Source: Caldilineaceae bacterium (GTDB lineage Bacteria; Chloroflexota; Anaerolineae; Caldilineales; Caldilineaceae). Taken from it: 64,000 nt of DNA. Of the stretch, positions 38,567-49,214 are shown piece by piece (position 1 is the stretch's first letter; each line of letters starts with the position of its first letter). The position numbers and the translations under genes are program-made. Where the stretch lies: the NCBI GenBank assembly GCA_026645575.1, contig JAPKMW010000008.1, positions 1 to 64,000 of the forward strand, in the 5' to 3' direction. Under the pieces are notes generated by a model. It ran no database searches. It was given only the letters and a program-made list of their open reading frames with translations, and had not been told where the DNA came from.

Positions 38567-38844
38567 ACCTCTACCCCGCCTTCGACTACGGTTGGGTTGG
38601 CGATCTTGACGCCGATTACGCCGTCGTAACCTTTGGCTTTGGCTTTGGCTTCCAGATCGACCAACGCCTGGGCGACCGATTTGTCGATTAGCTTTTCGTA
38701 GTGGCTCAGACGGCCACCAACCAGATTGCGGATATTTTCACGAATATCGTTGACCACATTGGCCGCCGCTACAGATACGACATAGAGCAATTCCCCAATT
38801 TCCACATCATCGGTGGCGGGGTAATGATCCAAACTGATTAACAC
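38524..38844 (-). CDS. YbjQ/UPF0145-like protein
   Basis: About 106 residues: [20 protein letters not shown], a helix with [20 protein letters not shown], and the strand block [20 protein letters not shown]. This alternation of a conserved beta-alpha-beta fold with the AxxxGAxAVxGV-like block is that of YbjQ/UPF0145 proteins, small pentameric proteins of poorly known role. I prefer the GTG at 38844: GGAAGGTG precedes it and it starts just after the upstream stop (38849), whereas the longer ATG at 38892 overlaps that gene. Coupled to paralogue 2. Confidence 0.6.
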   Translation of the reverse strand: MLISLDHYPATDDVEIGELLYVVSVAAANVVNDIRENIRNLVGGRLSHYEKLIDKSVAQALVDLEAKAKAKGYDGVIGVKIANPTVVEGGVEVIIYGNGFRRRKKS

Positions 38845-38848
38845 AATT

Positions 38849-40729
38849 TCACCTTCCAAATAAGCGCGTGATGGGGCTGAAGAGCCAGCCAATCAACCCC
38901 AAGACAATGCGTAACGCAATCAGGGCAAGCAGAATGGCGCCAACGGTTACTAACGCGCTTTGCCCTACCCCATACTTAAACAAAAAGAGACGCCAGGAGG
39001 CTTGCCCCAATAAGACTTGTCCGGCATCAAGCAAGGGCGCCATGCCCTCTTTAGACGACAGAAGGAAGGGCAAAGCCGCTTCCAGATTGGTGTCATTGTT
39101 GGCTAAATAATCACGCAGCGCCGGATCTTGTAAATGGCTGACGGTACCTGGTTCACTAATTACTCGTGCGACCAATTGATTGACCTGCGTCTGGTTGAGC
39201 GTGGGCAGAAAACCGGCCAATGCTTCGAGATCTGCTGCTTCGACTTGGGTGGCCAGGGTTGCCAAGTTGCTGGTCGATACCATCAACAGCGCTTGCAACG
39301 CCTCTGGGTTGAGCAGCGCCAACTTCTGGATGGCGGCTTTGTCATTCACCGCCAACAGCTTTTCCAACAGCGCTTTATCCAGAGCGCCCGCCGGTTGGTG
39401 TTTATAAATTTCCGTGGCGACCACTTGATCGAGTAGATTGCCGGCGGCGTTTGACCAGTCAATGGCATCCTGCAACGAACCGCTGTCGCTGACAATCTGA
39501 AAAGCCGCTTCGGGTTGGGCAAAAACCTGGGCAAAGAGACCGCTATCGACCGCTTCGATCAAGCCATCACGCCCTAACACCGGCAGCGTAGCGCCTACAA
39601 GGTTTACCAATTTTGCCAATTCTTCCGGTGTTTTCTGTTCATTCAACAGTTGGCTAAAGGCACTATTTTCTGTTGATAGCTCCAACACTTGGCGAATATT
39701 GCGTTTGACATCACGCCATTGGTTAAAGAGTTGGTTGGAAATATCGCGTGCGATCTGCGGCAACTCGCGCATTAGCTCCGGTTCAATTGACGCCGCAATC
39801 TCGCTGCGGATGCCGCTCTTCACCTCTTCCGACTTGAGCGTCTCCTGGATCTGGGGCAAGGCGCCATCGCGACTGCTGTAGAGATCATAAGCAATCATCC
39901 CGGCGCCGACAATCCAGCCGGCAATCGGAATGATGGTCGAGCCGGCGCGACCGAGGATGCGCCCGACAATCCGTCCGGCAATGCGTTCAGCAATCGTCTC
40001 CCCAATCTCCACCATAAGCCGCCGACTGATCTGCGCCACGATGATCACGCCAATGCCACCCAGAGCCGTGCCATGTTGCCCGATGATGGAGAGCAGACTG
40101 GTGTCTAGCGCCTCATTATTAAAGGTGACACCTTCGGTCGCGAGCCGCACCTGTTCCTCAAACGCGCGTACCAAAGCGCCGGAGTAGTTGCGGTTGATAA
40201 AGGTTTGCAAACAGAAAAAGGCCGCCGAGACCGATTGTGCTGAAAGCAGTGCGATCTTCTCTGAAATGCTCAGAGCGACATTGTGCGACAGTTCGTCAAT
40301 CTTGGCCTGAAAGGTTTCCGACTCAAAGGTATAGTTGGTGACTTTGCGGGTCAATTCCGCCGCAGTGTCCGCCGACCAACTGGAGAGTAACTTATTCCAG
40401 TAATCCTCTTCGCCCTTAACCCGCTCAATGGCATTGTCAACCTGGGCGTCGATAATGGTGTCCATCTTCAACGCACGCCATTGCTCTTCGACAATCTGCC
40501 CAATATCGATCTGCGCGGCGGACGCCGCCACCACCTCTTGGGTGATCGAGTTTAGTTCGTCTTGTAACGCTTCTTCATCAACACTGTCACAATTTTGCAG
40601 CGTGTTATCGGTGGCTTGTGGCGCCGGCGCGGCCAACACCCCCAACGGTTGTAACAGTAGACTGATGACAATCAGCAGTCCAAGTACGGCTTGGTAGGCG
40701 CGTGGCTTATATCCTCGAAATTGGATCAT
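38849..40729 (-). CDS. Secreted/membrane protein of unknown family, paralogue 2
   Basis: A 626-residue product from the chosen ATG ([19 protein letters not shown]). Its signal peptide is [20 protein letters not shown] and cleavage is likely after APAPQA. Domain order matches paralogue 1: an N-terminal helical region ([20 protein letters not shown]), then the Gly-rich hydrophobic segment [60 protein letters not shown]. Repeated helical units then precede a C-terminal span ([20 protein letters not shown]). A longer frame to 40900 adds 57 residues lacking a signal sequence. A pore-forming or envelope-scaffold role is speculative. Transcribed with the YbjQ-like gene; the leuA terminator separates it from leuA. 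Confidence 0.65.
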   Translation of the reverse strand: MIQFRGYKPRAYQAVLGLLIVISLLLQPLGVLAAPAPQATDNTLQNCDSVDEEALQDELNSITQEVVAASAAQIDIGQIVEEQWRALKMDTIIDAQVDNAIERVKGEEDYWNKLLSSWSADTAAELTRKVTNYTFESETFQAKIDELSHNVALSISEKIALLSAQSVSAAFFCLQTFINRNYSGALVRAFEEQVRLATEGVTFNNEALDTSLLSIIGQHGTALGGIGVIIVAQISRRLMVEIGETIAERIAGRIVGRILGRAGSTIIPIAGWIVGAGMIAYDLYSSRDGALPQIQETLKSEEVKSGIRSEIAASIEPELMRELPQIARDISNQLFNQWRDVKRNIRQVLELSTENSAFSQLLNEQKTPEELAKLVNLVGATLPVLGRDGLIEAVDSGLFAQVFAQPEAAFQIVSDSGSLQDAIDWSNAAGNLLDQVVATEIYKHQPAGALDKALLEKLLAVNDKAAIQKLALLNPEALQALLMVSTSNLATLATQVEAADLEALAGFLPTLNQTQVNQLVARVISEPGTVSHLQDPALRDYLANNDTNLEAALPFLLSSKEGMAPLLDAGQVLLGQASWRLFLFKYGVGQSALVTVGAILLALIALRIVLGLIGWLFSPITRLFGR

Positions 40730-40924
40730 GTTGCTTGTTCTCACTAGAGAAGCGAGTAATGGTAGGTGCGGTTGGTTGTAACCCATACCTATCACATTAA
40801 GGGTTTCCTGTGCCTTATTCTTAACTTGATGCCGATGGGTTTGTAACCGCACATGTCCACCGGAATCTCGTGCGCGCCTAGAAGGCAACCGAAACGGCAC
40901 CTATGATTACTCAGCCGCTCTTGC

Positions 40925-40969
40925 AAAAACTGGGAAGTGAGCGCGCTTGTCAGCCCGCTCACTTCCCAG
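40925..40969 (-). terminator. Rho-independent terminator of leuA
   Basis: CTGGGAAGTGAGCG (40930-40943) pairs exactly with 40956-40969. On the minus strand the stem is followed by TTTTTGC. It lies 28 bases after the leuA stop. Confidence 0.85.
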
Positions 40970-40996
40970 TTGCCTCGTTGCAAAGGACGGGTGCAT

Positions 40997-42775
40997 CTAC
41001 GCACCCGCGGGCGCCGCCACATTGGCGGCAATATTCACGCTGGAACTTTCGCTGTCCGGCGTACTCAGCATTTTATTGAGCGCCTGCATATAAGCTTTGG
41101 CGCTGGCAGTGATAATATCGGTATCGACGCCGCGACCACTAAAGAGGCGGCGACGGGGGCGGCCTTGCGCAGTTTGGCTATAACCACGGCTATCCGGCAC
41201 TTCGATGCGAATGGTGACATCACCGTTGGCGTCGATGCCTTCGGTCACGGCTTGCACCAAAAATTCAGTGAGCGTGTTTTCTACCTGGATGATGCGATTG
41301 ATCCCCTTGTAGACCGCATCCACTGGGCCAGTGCCAAAGCCGGCGTCGGTGATCTCCTCACCCGTCTTGTTGTTGCGCAGGGTGACAACCGCCGTTGGAA
41401 TGACATTGTTGCCGCACTGTACCTGCAACTTAACCAACTCCCACGTCTCGACAGGCTGGTAAATTTCATCGCCCACCAGCGCTTCAATGTCGGCGTCGGT
41501 GACTGTCTTCTTCTTATCGGCCAAGTCTTTGAAGCGCTTAAAAATCTCTTTCAACTCTTCGCTATTCAGATGATAGCCCATGCCCTCCAACTTGGCGCGC
41601 AAGGCGTTGCGGCCACTATGTTTACCCAGCACTAGCGTACTCTGGTTCAGGCCGATAGCGGCAGCATCCATAATCTCGTAAGTGCGCTTGTGCTTCAACA
41701 TGCCATCTTGATGGATGCCGGCCTCATGGGCAAAGGCATTGGCGCCGACAATCGCCTTGTTGGGCTGAATCACAATGCCAGTGTAGCGGCTGACCATGTC
41801 GCTGGCCCGGTGAATCTCGGTGGTGACAATGTTGGTCTCCAAGTCAAAGACCGGCTTGCGCGTATAGAGCGCCATCACGGTCTCTTCCAGGCTGGTGTTG
41901 CCGGCCCGTTCGCCGATGCCGTTGATGGTCACTTCCATCTGGCGCGCCCCTGCTTTGATGCCGGCCAAGGTATTGGCCGTCGCCAACCCTAGGTCGTTGT
42001 GACAGTGCAGGCTGAAGATCACATCCTTGCCGCCAGGGACATTTTCGCGCAAATATTTGATCAGCGCGCCATACTCTTCCGGCGTCGTATAACCGACGGT
42101 GTCGGGAATGTTCAAGGTTGTCGCCCCAGCTTGGATCGCCACTTCCAACACCTTGACCAGAAACTCCGGGTCGCTGCGACCGGCGTCCTCCGGGCTGAAC
42201 TCGACATCCTGGCAGAGGCTGTTGGCGTATTGCACCATATCGCCCACGGTTTCCAACACATCGTCGCGACTCATGCGCAGCTTGTGTTCCATATGAATGT
42301 CACTAGTGGCGAGAAAGGTGTGAATGCGCGGTCGCACCGCGCCCTGCACCGCTTCCCAGGCTTTGTCAATATCATTTTTGTTGGCTCGTGCCAGACCGGC
42401 AATGATTGGCGGCGCAGCGATCTTGCCATTGCGATCGGTCCGCGCCCGTCGCCCTACCGAGTTGGCGATCATCTTGACCGCTTCCAGATCGCCAGGGCTG
42501 GCTGCCGGAAAACCGGCTTCCATAATATCTACGCCCAAACGGGCCAATTGTTGCGCGATGTCCAACTTTTCCTGCGTGTTGAGCGTGGCGCCGGGGCTTT
42601 GCTCGCCATCGCGCAGCGTTGTATCAAAGATCAACACCGTGCTGCCATGCGCCACTGTACGCGCATGGGCGCGCATGTCTTTGATAGCAAACTGGCTGAC
42701 ATCAATATCATCTACGACGGGTTCGTCAATGGCGGCAATCCCGTTTTCGCTAGCGCCGTTCTGGGCCGTAATCAT
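40997..42775 (-). CDS. leuA: 2-isopropylmalate synthase
   Basis: A 592-residue first enzyme of leucine synthesis, condensing 2-oxoisovalerate with acetyl-CoA. The catalytic TIM barrel has [60 protein letters not shown] (metal His) and [16 protein letters not shown]. The C-terminal regulatory domain (about 420-560) includes [21 protein letters not shown] and would mediate leucine feedback. The N-terminal 45 residues ([14 protein letters not shown]) are an acidic extension. GAAGGAG lies seven bases before the ATG, which overlaps the stop of a BCAA-rich leader frame. Confidence 0.96.
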   Translation of the reverse strand: MITAQNGASENGIAAIDEPVVDDIDVSQFAIKDMRAHARTVAHGSTVLIFDTTLRDGEQSPGATLNTQEKLDIAQQLARLGVDIMEAGFPAASPGDLEAVKMIANSVGRRARTDRNGKIAAPPIIAGLARANKNDIDKAWEAVQGAVRPRIHTFLATSDIHMEHKLRMSRDDVLETVGDMVQYANSLCQDVEFSPEDAGRSDPEFLVKVLEVAIQAGATTLNIPDTVGYTTPEEYGALIKYLRENVPGGKDVIFSLHCHNDLGLATANTLAGIKAGARQMEVTINGIGERAGNTSLEETVMALYTRKPVFDLETNIVTTEIHRASDMVSRYTGIVIQPNKAIVGANAFAHEAGIHQDGMLKHKRTYEIMDAAAIGLNQSTLVLGKHSGRNALRAKLEGMGYHLNSEELKEIFKRFKDLADKKKTVTDADIEALVGDEIYQPVETWELVKLQVQCGNNVIPTAVVTLRNNKTGEEITDAGFGTGPVDAVYKGINRIIQVENTLTEFLVQAVTEGIDANGDVTIRIEVPDSRGYSQTAQGRPRRRLFSGRGVDTDIITASAKAYMQALNKMLSTPDSESSSVNIAANVAAPAGA

Positions 42776-42885
42776 ATTACAACTCCTTCAAAGGGTAATG
42801 AAATGAATAGATAGCTTGATAAACAACGATTGTTCAAGACACAAATTACAACACTAAGTCCAGCAAGACCATCGTCCATTGTCAT
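42772..42885 (-). CDS. Putative BCAA leader peptide overlapping leuA
   Basis: A frame of 37 codons begins [19 protein letters not shown] and ends LPFEGVVI. Fourteen residues are Leu, Val or Ile. Its TGA overlaps the leuA ATG (ATATGA). It has a strong ribosome site (AAAGGGGGTG); either the first ATG or the third codon (42879) could be used. The overlap implies coupled translation: stalling of ribosomes at scarce Leu/Val/Ile tRNAs could alter access to the leuA site. No terminator hairpin lies between leader and leuA, so any control would be translational. A chance frame remains possible. Confidence 0.5.
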   Translation of the reverse strand: MTMDDGLAGLSVVICVLNNRCLSSYLFISLPFEGVVI

Positions 42886-42907
42886 CACCCCCTTTCGCTA
42901 AGATGGT

Positions 42908-42935
42908 AGTTTAAACATCTAGTTCCTTGTGTAAA
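42908..42935 (-). promoter_or_regulatory. Possible promoter for the leader-leuA unit
   Basis: On the minus strand, TTTACA (42930-42935) and TAAACT (42908-42913) are 16 bases apart, about 23 bases before the leader ATG. A modest match only. Confidence 0.3.
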
Positions 42936-42968
42936 CCCTCAAGGTACATGAGTATTTTGCTTTGTTAC

Positions 42969-43048
42969 AGGACTTACGCAACACCAGACCTGTCAAGTTT
43001 CGGAAATCTGACAGGTCTCTGGCAACGAATCCGTCTTGCGTAAGTCCT
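42969..43048. repeat. 80-bp palindromic element upstream of leuA
   Basis: Outer arms AGGACTTACGCAA and TTGCGTAAGTCCT are exact complements. Inner arms CCAGACCTGTCA and TGACAGGTCTCTGG pair with a two-base bulge. It sits between the BolA-like gene and the leuA leader. Confidence 0.85.
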
Positions 43049-43061
43049 ATGTTGATACGCA

Positions 43062-43340
43062 TCAAACCGGCACTGCCTTCACATCTTCTGGGCTTGCGGT
43101 AACAGACAATGAAACTTTGCCCCACTCTTCTGAAGTCAATTTCTCCATAAGTCTGGCCCAAATCAAATCATTGCGCTCTTTTAGTCCTTGACCATCAAAC
43201 TTTCTGCTGACAATGACGACATGGATACTATCGCCCGGACCATCAGAAACATCAACAGCGTCATCTGGCCCACTAAAATAGGTTTTTAATGCAAGATAAA
43301 CTCTGTTTTTAGTTTTTGACTGTATTTGGGAATTCGACAT
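43062..43340 (-). CDS. Small BolA-like protein
   Basis: A 92-residue protein. IHVVIVSRKFDGQGLKERND followed by LIWARLMEKLTSEEW and VSLSVTASPEDVK resembles the BolA fold, with VVS..F.G....eR....y..L. The canonical BolA histidine before the C-terminal strand is absent, so Fe-S partnership with a glutaredoxin is doubtful. It lies 11 bases after a HEPN gene, so the pair may be functionally linked, for example as a partner of the HEPN protein. Confidence 0.5.
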   Translation of the reverse strand: MSNSQIQSKTKNRVYLALKTYFSGPDDAVDVSDGPGDSIHVVIVSRKFDGQGLKERNDLIWARLMEKLTSEEWGKVSLSVTASPEDVKAVPV

Positions 43341-43351
43341 TGTTTCACCCT

Positions 43352-43786
43352 CTAGGTATTATGTTCGATCCAACCCATAACATTGTCGACTGCTTCTAAG
43401 AAACTCTCTGCATTGCGACGATTAGAAAGATCGCTAGTGTATCGCCAAGCAGGCACCCAACGATTGACCATAGTAAACTGCGGCCAGAGTGTTGAATTTT
43501 GACGCAGTCGATCTAAACCTTGCGTTAACTCAAGCAGCAATTCCAGATGATGAGTAAATATAGTAGCTGTCGCTGTTAATGTGCCTCTCCGTTGCAATTC
43601 CGTTTCAAGCTCAAACAGGTTCTTGGCGTTATATATCTGCATAAGCTTGGCTTTAAGTTGACATTCTACAGCATAACCAGCCAGGTACATCGAACCCCGC
43701 CACCGCTGTTCTCGCAGCAATGCACGAGCATCATCAAGGCGATGTACACTGGCTTTGGTCTGCTCTGTTATACCAGAATATAACAC
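43352..43786 (-). CDS. HEPN domain protein
   Basis: A 144-residue helical protein. The N-terminal block RWRGSMYLAGYAVECQLKAK matches the A-x-E-x-x-L-K-A helix of HEPN (PF05168-type) proteins. The C-terminus has WRYTSDLSNRRNAESFLEAV and ends in VMGWIEHNT. The start is GTG directly after the ilvC stop (TAAGTG), so it is coupled to ilvC translation. HEPN proteins act with small partners in toxin-antitoxin or stress modules; the partner here could be the BolA-like protein. Confidence 0.7.
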   Translation of the reverse strand: MLYSGITEQTKASVHRLDDARALLREQRWRGSMYLAGYAVECQLKAKLMQIYNAKNLFELETELQRRGTLTATATIFTHHLELLLELTQGLDRLRQNSTLWPQFTMVNRWVPAWRYTSDLSNRRNAESFLEAVDNVMGWIEHNT

Positions 43787-45280
<1,494 letters not shown>

Positions 45281-45336
45281 TTACTTTGTTGTATGAATCG
45301 CTGCTTTTTTGTAATGCTTTTCGTAATCGGGGGTGG

Positions 45337-45437
45337 TTAGGTATTAGATACTAGGTATTAGATATTGGGTATTGCGATAGTCGTAGTCACTGCGCAGCGA
45401 CAAATCTCTAATACCTAATATCCAATATCTAATATTT
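45337..45437. repeat. Palindromic low-complexity element between ilvN and ilvC
   Basis: TTAGGTATTAGATACTAGG and related TATTAGATATTGGGTATT units on the left are complementary to AATACCTAATATCCAATATC on the right. Related to the elements at 25733 and 46077. Confidence 0.85.
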
Positions 45438-45465
45438 GAATGATTGACCTACGATTATACCATAC

Positions 45466-46038
45466 TTACACGCCGCCGGTAGAAAATCGTTTGGCGGCCT
45501 CGGCGCTAACCTGGCCGTTGGCCGCGGCGCGCCAGCCGGCAATGCTGCGCTTGGCGCGGTAGGAGCCGCCGCGCGCCATTGCTACAGGACCAGTGCGCAC
45601 CATCTCCTGAATCTCAAAATTTTCCATCAATTCGATCAAGGCGTCCACCCGCTGCTCCGAGCCGACGATCTGTACCACCATGCTTTCCAGGCTGACATCG
45701 ACAATTTCGCCTTTGCAGACATCGACAATCTGAATAATCTCGGCGCGGTTCTGGCTTGTGGTATGCACGCGAATCAAGGCCATCTCGCGCACAATGGTTG
45801 GGCGTTCGGTCACATCTTCCACGCGGGTGACATCGACCACCTTGCGCAACTGCTTGATCACTTGGTCGGTCATGTGTTCGTCGCCATTGACGACAAAGGA
45901 CATGCGGCTGATCCCCGGCATTTCACTGTGACCCACCTGCAAACTGTCAATATTAAAATTCCGCCTTCGCAGCAACCCCGCCACCCGATTCAGCACACCG
46001 GGTTTATCGCGCATCCAGGCAATGAGAGTGTGTTTCAT
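45466..46038 (-). CDS. ilvN: Acetolactate synthase small (regulatory) subunit
   Basis: A 190-residue protein with an N-terminal ACT domain, [40 protein letters not shown]. The C-terminal ALS-SS domain has [40 protein letters not shown] and [20 protein letters not shown]. It binds valine and imparts feedback control to IlvB. AAGGAAG lies about nine bases before the ATG. Second gene of ilvBNC. Confidence 0.95.
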   Translation of the reverse strand: MKHTLIAWMRDKPGVLNRVAGLLRRRNFNIDSLQVGHSEMPGISRMSFVVNGDEHMTDQVIKQLRKVVDVTRVEDVTERPTIVREMALIRVHTTSQNRAEIIQIVDVCKGEIVDVSLESMVVQIVGSEQRVDALIELMENFEIQEMVRTGPVAMARGGSYRAKRSIAGWRAAANGQVSAEAAKRFSTGGV

Positions 46039-46076
46039 AACTGCTTCCTTTATATGAAAGTGATTTGTGTGTTACT

Positions 46077-46158
46077 GGGTATTGGGTATTAGATATTAAG
46101 TATTGGCAATCGAGCGTGTCGAAATTACAAATACCTAATATCTAATACCCAATATCTA
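46077..46158. repeat. Palindromic low-complexity element between ilvB and ilvN
   Basis: GGGTATTGGGTATTAGATAT on the left pairs with ATATCTAATACCCAATATCT on the right. It starts immediately after the ilvB stop (46160-46162). Confidence 0.85.
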
Positions 46159-46159
46159 C

Positions 46160-47956
46160 TTACCAACTCGGCTCCACGCCGCTAAAGCCCTGCATCACCC
46201 CGGCTTTGGGGCGGCGGATCATTTCGTTGACGGCTTTGCCGGGGGCGATCATGGGGTAGACGTTGACCTCTTCTTTGACCTGGAAGTCGATGAGGAAGGG
46301 GCCATTGGTGCGGTGCGCTTCTTCTAGCGCCGCCACCACTTCCGAGGGGTGACGCACCACCAGCGCAGCAATGCCATAGGCTTCGGCCAGTTTCACATAA
46401 TCAGGGGAAACGACCGGCGTGCCGACATAGCGCTTGTCATAGAAGAATTGCTGCCACTGGCGCACCATACCCAGAAAGCCGTTGTTGATAATGGCGATCT
46501 TCACCGGCAGGTTGCGTTCTTGCTTCAGCACCGCCAACTCTTGCAGTGTCATCTGGAAGCCGCCGTCGCCGGCCACAGCCCAAACCAGCCGATCCGGGTA
46601 GGCCATCTGCGCACCGATGGCGGCAGGCAAGGCAAAGCCCATGGTTCCCAAGCCGCCGCTGGTGAGCAACATGCCGGCAAATTCGTGGATAAAATATTGA
46701 CACTCCCACATCTGGTGCTGACCGACATCGGTGACCACAATCGGCGGTTTGTCGGTGGCTCGTTTGGTGGCGTGCCACAACTGGCGAATGACATAGGGCG
46801 GGATCAACTCATCGGTTTCAAAGTTCAGAATGTCCGTCTCGCTGGTGTCGCCGCGCCACTCGTTGATCTCCTGCACCCACAGTTGGTGGCGGCGTGTTTC
46901 GATCAGCGGCAGCAGCGCCGGCAGCGTCTCACCTAGATCGCCGATGACGGGGACATCCGGCACCACATTTTTGCCGACTTCGGCTTTGTCCAGTTCAAAG
47001 TGGATGATCTTGGCCTGCTTGGCAAAGCTGTCCAAGCGACCGGTAATGCGGTCGTCAAAGCGCATCCCCATGGCGATCAACACATCACAGGCTTGCACCG
47101 CGCGGTTAGCATAGGCTTCGCCGTGCATACCCCCCATGCCCAGACTGAGCGGGTGGGTTTCGGGAATGTTGCCCGTACCCAGCAGCGTGGTGACGACCGG
47201 GATTTCCGCCTTTTCCACCAGTTCGAGCAACTCTTTGCTGACGCCGGCCAGATGGATGCCATGACCAGCCAGGATCAAGGGGCGCTCGGCACGGTTAATT
47301 AGCTCGGCAGCTTTAATAATCGCCGCTTTATCAACCGTCGGCCACGGTTCAAACCCAGGCAATTCAATATCAAAATCGTATCGGAAAAGGCCGGTGGCAT
47401 TTTGCACATCTTTGCAAATATCAACGAGGACCACACCGGGGCGCCCTTCGCGGGCAATGTAGAAGGCTTCTTTCAGGATCAAGGGGAGGTCATGCACATC
47501 GGTGACTAGATAATTATGCTTCACAATCGGCTGTGTCACCCCCACCACATCAGACTCTTGGAAGGCATCGGTGCCCAGCAGGGTGGTCGGCACCTGGCCG
47601 GTGATTGCCACAATCGGCACGCTGTCCATCTGCGCCGTTGCCAGCCCGGTCACCAGATTGGTGGCGCCGGGACCGCTGGTGGCGATACAGACACCCACTC
47701 TACCAGTTGCACGGGCATACCCGTCGGCCATGTGGGCTGCACACTGTTCATGGCGCACCAACACATGGTGGATCTTGCCCTCCGCCTCATACTTGGCCAG
47801 CGCATCATAGGTGGGCAAAATGGCGCCGCCGGGATGGCCGAAGATCACATTCACGCCTTCCAGATAGAGCGCCTCCCAAACCATCTGGGCGCCGGTCATC
47901 TGCCTGGGTTCGCTTGTCCGCGGCGCTTGCGTTGCCGTTGCTGTTTGTTGCCTCAT
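46160..47956 (-). CDS. ilvB: Acetolactate synthase large (catalytic) subunit
   Basis: A 598-residue ThDP enzyme forming acetolactate and acetohydroxybutyrate. The catalytic Glu is in [20 protein letters not shown], then [20 protein letters not shown]. The FAD domain contains [20 protein letters not shown]. The ThDP/Mg motif [20 protein letters not shown] is followed by [26 protein letters not shown] lies seven bases before the ATG. The gene follows a leader peptide and terminator that together form a BCAA attenuator. Palindromic elements separate it from ilvN and ilvC. Confidence 0.96.
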   Translation of the reverse strand: MRQQTATATQAPRTSEPRQMTGAQMVWEALYLEGVNVIFGHPGGAILPTYDALAKYEAEGKIHHVLVRHEQCAAHMADGYARATGRVGVCIATSGPGATNLVTGLATAQMDSVPIVAITGQVPTTLLGTDAFQESDVVGVTQPIVKHNYLVTDVHDLPLILKEAFYIAREGRPGVVLVDICKDVQNATGLFRYDFDIELPGFEPWPTVDKAAIIKAAELINRAERPLILAGHGIHLAGVSKELLELVEKAEIPVVTTLLGTGNIPETHPLSLGMGGMHGEAYANRAVQACDVLIAMGMRFDDRITGRLDSFAKQAKIIHFELDKAEVGKNVVPDVPVIGDLGETLPALLPLIETRRHQLWVQEINEWRGDTSETDILNFETDELIPPYVIRQLWHATKRATDKPPIVVTDVGQHQMWECQYFIHEFAGMLLTSGGLGTMGFALPAAIGAQMAYPDRLVWAVAGDGGFQMTLQELAVLKQERNLPVKIAIINNGFLGMVRQWQQFFYDKRYVGTPVVSPDYVKLAEAYGIAALVVRHPSEVVAALEEAHRTNGPFLIDFQVKEEVNVYPMIAPGKAVNEMIRRPKAGVMQGFSGVEPSW

Positions 47957-48066
47957 TTGATAATCTCCCTTCCCGCAACCAACACACTGTTGGTTGTGAC
48001 TTCAATGTAAGCAGGAAATAATCATTAATCGTTACCAATTGACAATTAATGATTAAAATACGATTA

Positions 48067-48203
<137 letters not shown>

Positions 48204-48333
48204 CAATCCCTTGGCTAACAACAGCGTTAGCACACTGGGATGCAGTTGAAAAAGGCGTCGCTTTGTTCATACGTTCCTAAGAATAGGGCAAGTTATACAA
48301 AGAATATAAGGCAGTTTGCATATCTTACCTGCA

Positions 48334-48362
48334 AGTATAGCGGAGGTAAGGCCGGTTGTCAA
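48334..48362 (-). promoter_or_regulatory. Promoter of the ilvB leader
   Basis: On the minus strand, TTGACA (48357-48362), 17 bases, TATACT (48334-48339). This is close to the sigma-70 consensus and lies 64 bases before the leader ATG, leaving an untranslated leader of roughly 57 bases. Confidence 0.85.
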
Positions 48363-48378
48363 CTACTGAAAAGGAAAA

Positions 48379-49197
48379 GTGAAAAAATTCACCGAAGCAG
48401 CGGCAGGAAAAGTCACTCAGCACATCGTCGCTATCATAAACGCAAAGCGTTATGGTGAAGATAGGGCTTGGTGGTTAGCCTTGTACTTTGCAAGCCCATC
48501 TGATAGCCTGTCAGTATGGACAATACATAACTACTGTTTTGGCGAAGAAGCCGAAACCACCATGTTCAACTCGGACATGATGCTTTATTTTTTGAATGCC
48601 GCTGAGGGGCGCACCAAGATGCCCTTGCCGTTGATCGGCCAGAATATCCGCATCGATTACGGTAAACTGCGCCATCTCATGGCGGTTAATCAGCGGCTCG
48701 ACGTGAGACTTCGGCGTGAGCGCTCAGTCGAACGCTCGCCGGCACGTTTGAACGGCAACGAGCAAATCCGCCAGCAAGCCTCGGTGCGCGACCATCTGCA
48801 TAGCGAAAAGGTGATCCAGGGCTTTCTCATCGCCTATCTCAATGTCACCCACAACTTCCTCACCTAGTCGGAGCGGGAGATGGGCGGCGGCCCTTCGACT
48901 TCGTTCAGGGCAAGCTTTGTCGATCTCTACCTGGAGCCGTTCCTCGCCCGCTACCCCGGCATCAAATACGGCTACTTGATCGAACTGGAATATATTTCAG
49001 AGACGCAATTCAACAAGAAAGACTTTGACCAATCGTTGGCGAAAGAAAAAGCCGAGGCCGCGCCCAGAGGGCTCCCGCAATTGCGCCAATACGCCGGGGA
49101 TGCGCGCATTGCCCAGGTGGCCCAACAGGTGACGCTGAAGAAGCTGGCGCTGATCTACAAGGGCTGGGAGTTGGTCTATGCGGCGGAGGTGGCATGA
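48379..49197 (+). pseudogene. Remnant of an AAA-ATPase/PD-(D/E)XK (DUF1703-type) protein
   Basis: The frame begins within the conserved middle of such proteins (FGEEAETTMFNSDMMLYFLN, IGQNIRIDYGKLRHLMAVNQ). It continues through KVIQGFLIAYLNVTHNFLT to an in-frame TAG (48865-48867). It then resumes in the same frame with SEREMGGG, VDLYLEPFLARYPGIKYGYL and VTLKKLALIYKGWELVYAAE. The ATPase N-terminus is missing. A CCCTTCGACTTCGTTCAGGG insert at 48891-48910 adds a few residues (GPSTSFRASF) after the nonsense codon. Such genes are frequent in Chloroflexota accessory DNA; this copy is inactive. It points away from ilvB and converges with the ATPase gene. Confidence 0.8.
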
Positions 49198-49214
49198 GGT
49201 AGCGTTGAACCCAA

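Noticed and set aside
42776..42960. T-box or leucine riboswitch upstream of leuA
   Set aside because: No T-box bulge consensus or specifier stem was found; the leader ORF explains the region better.
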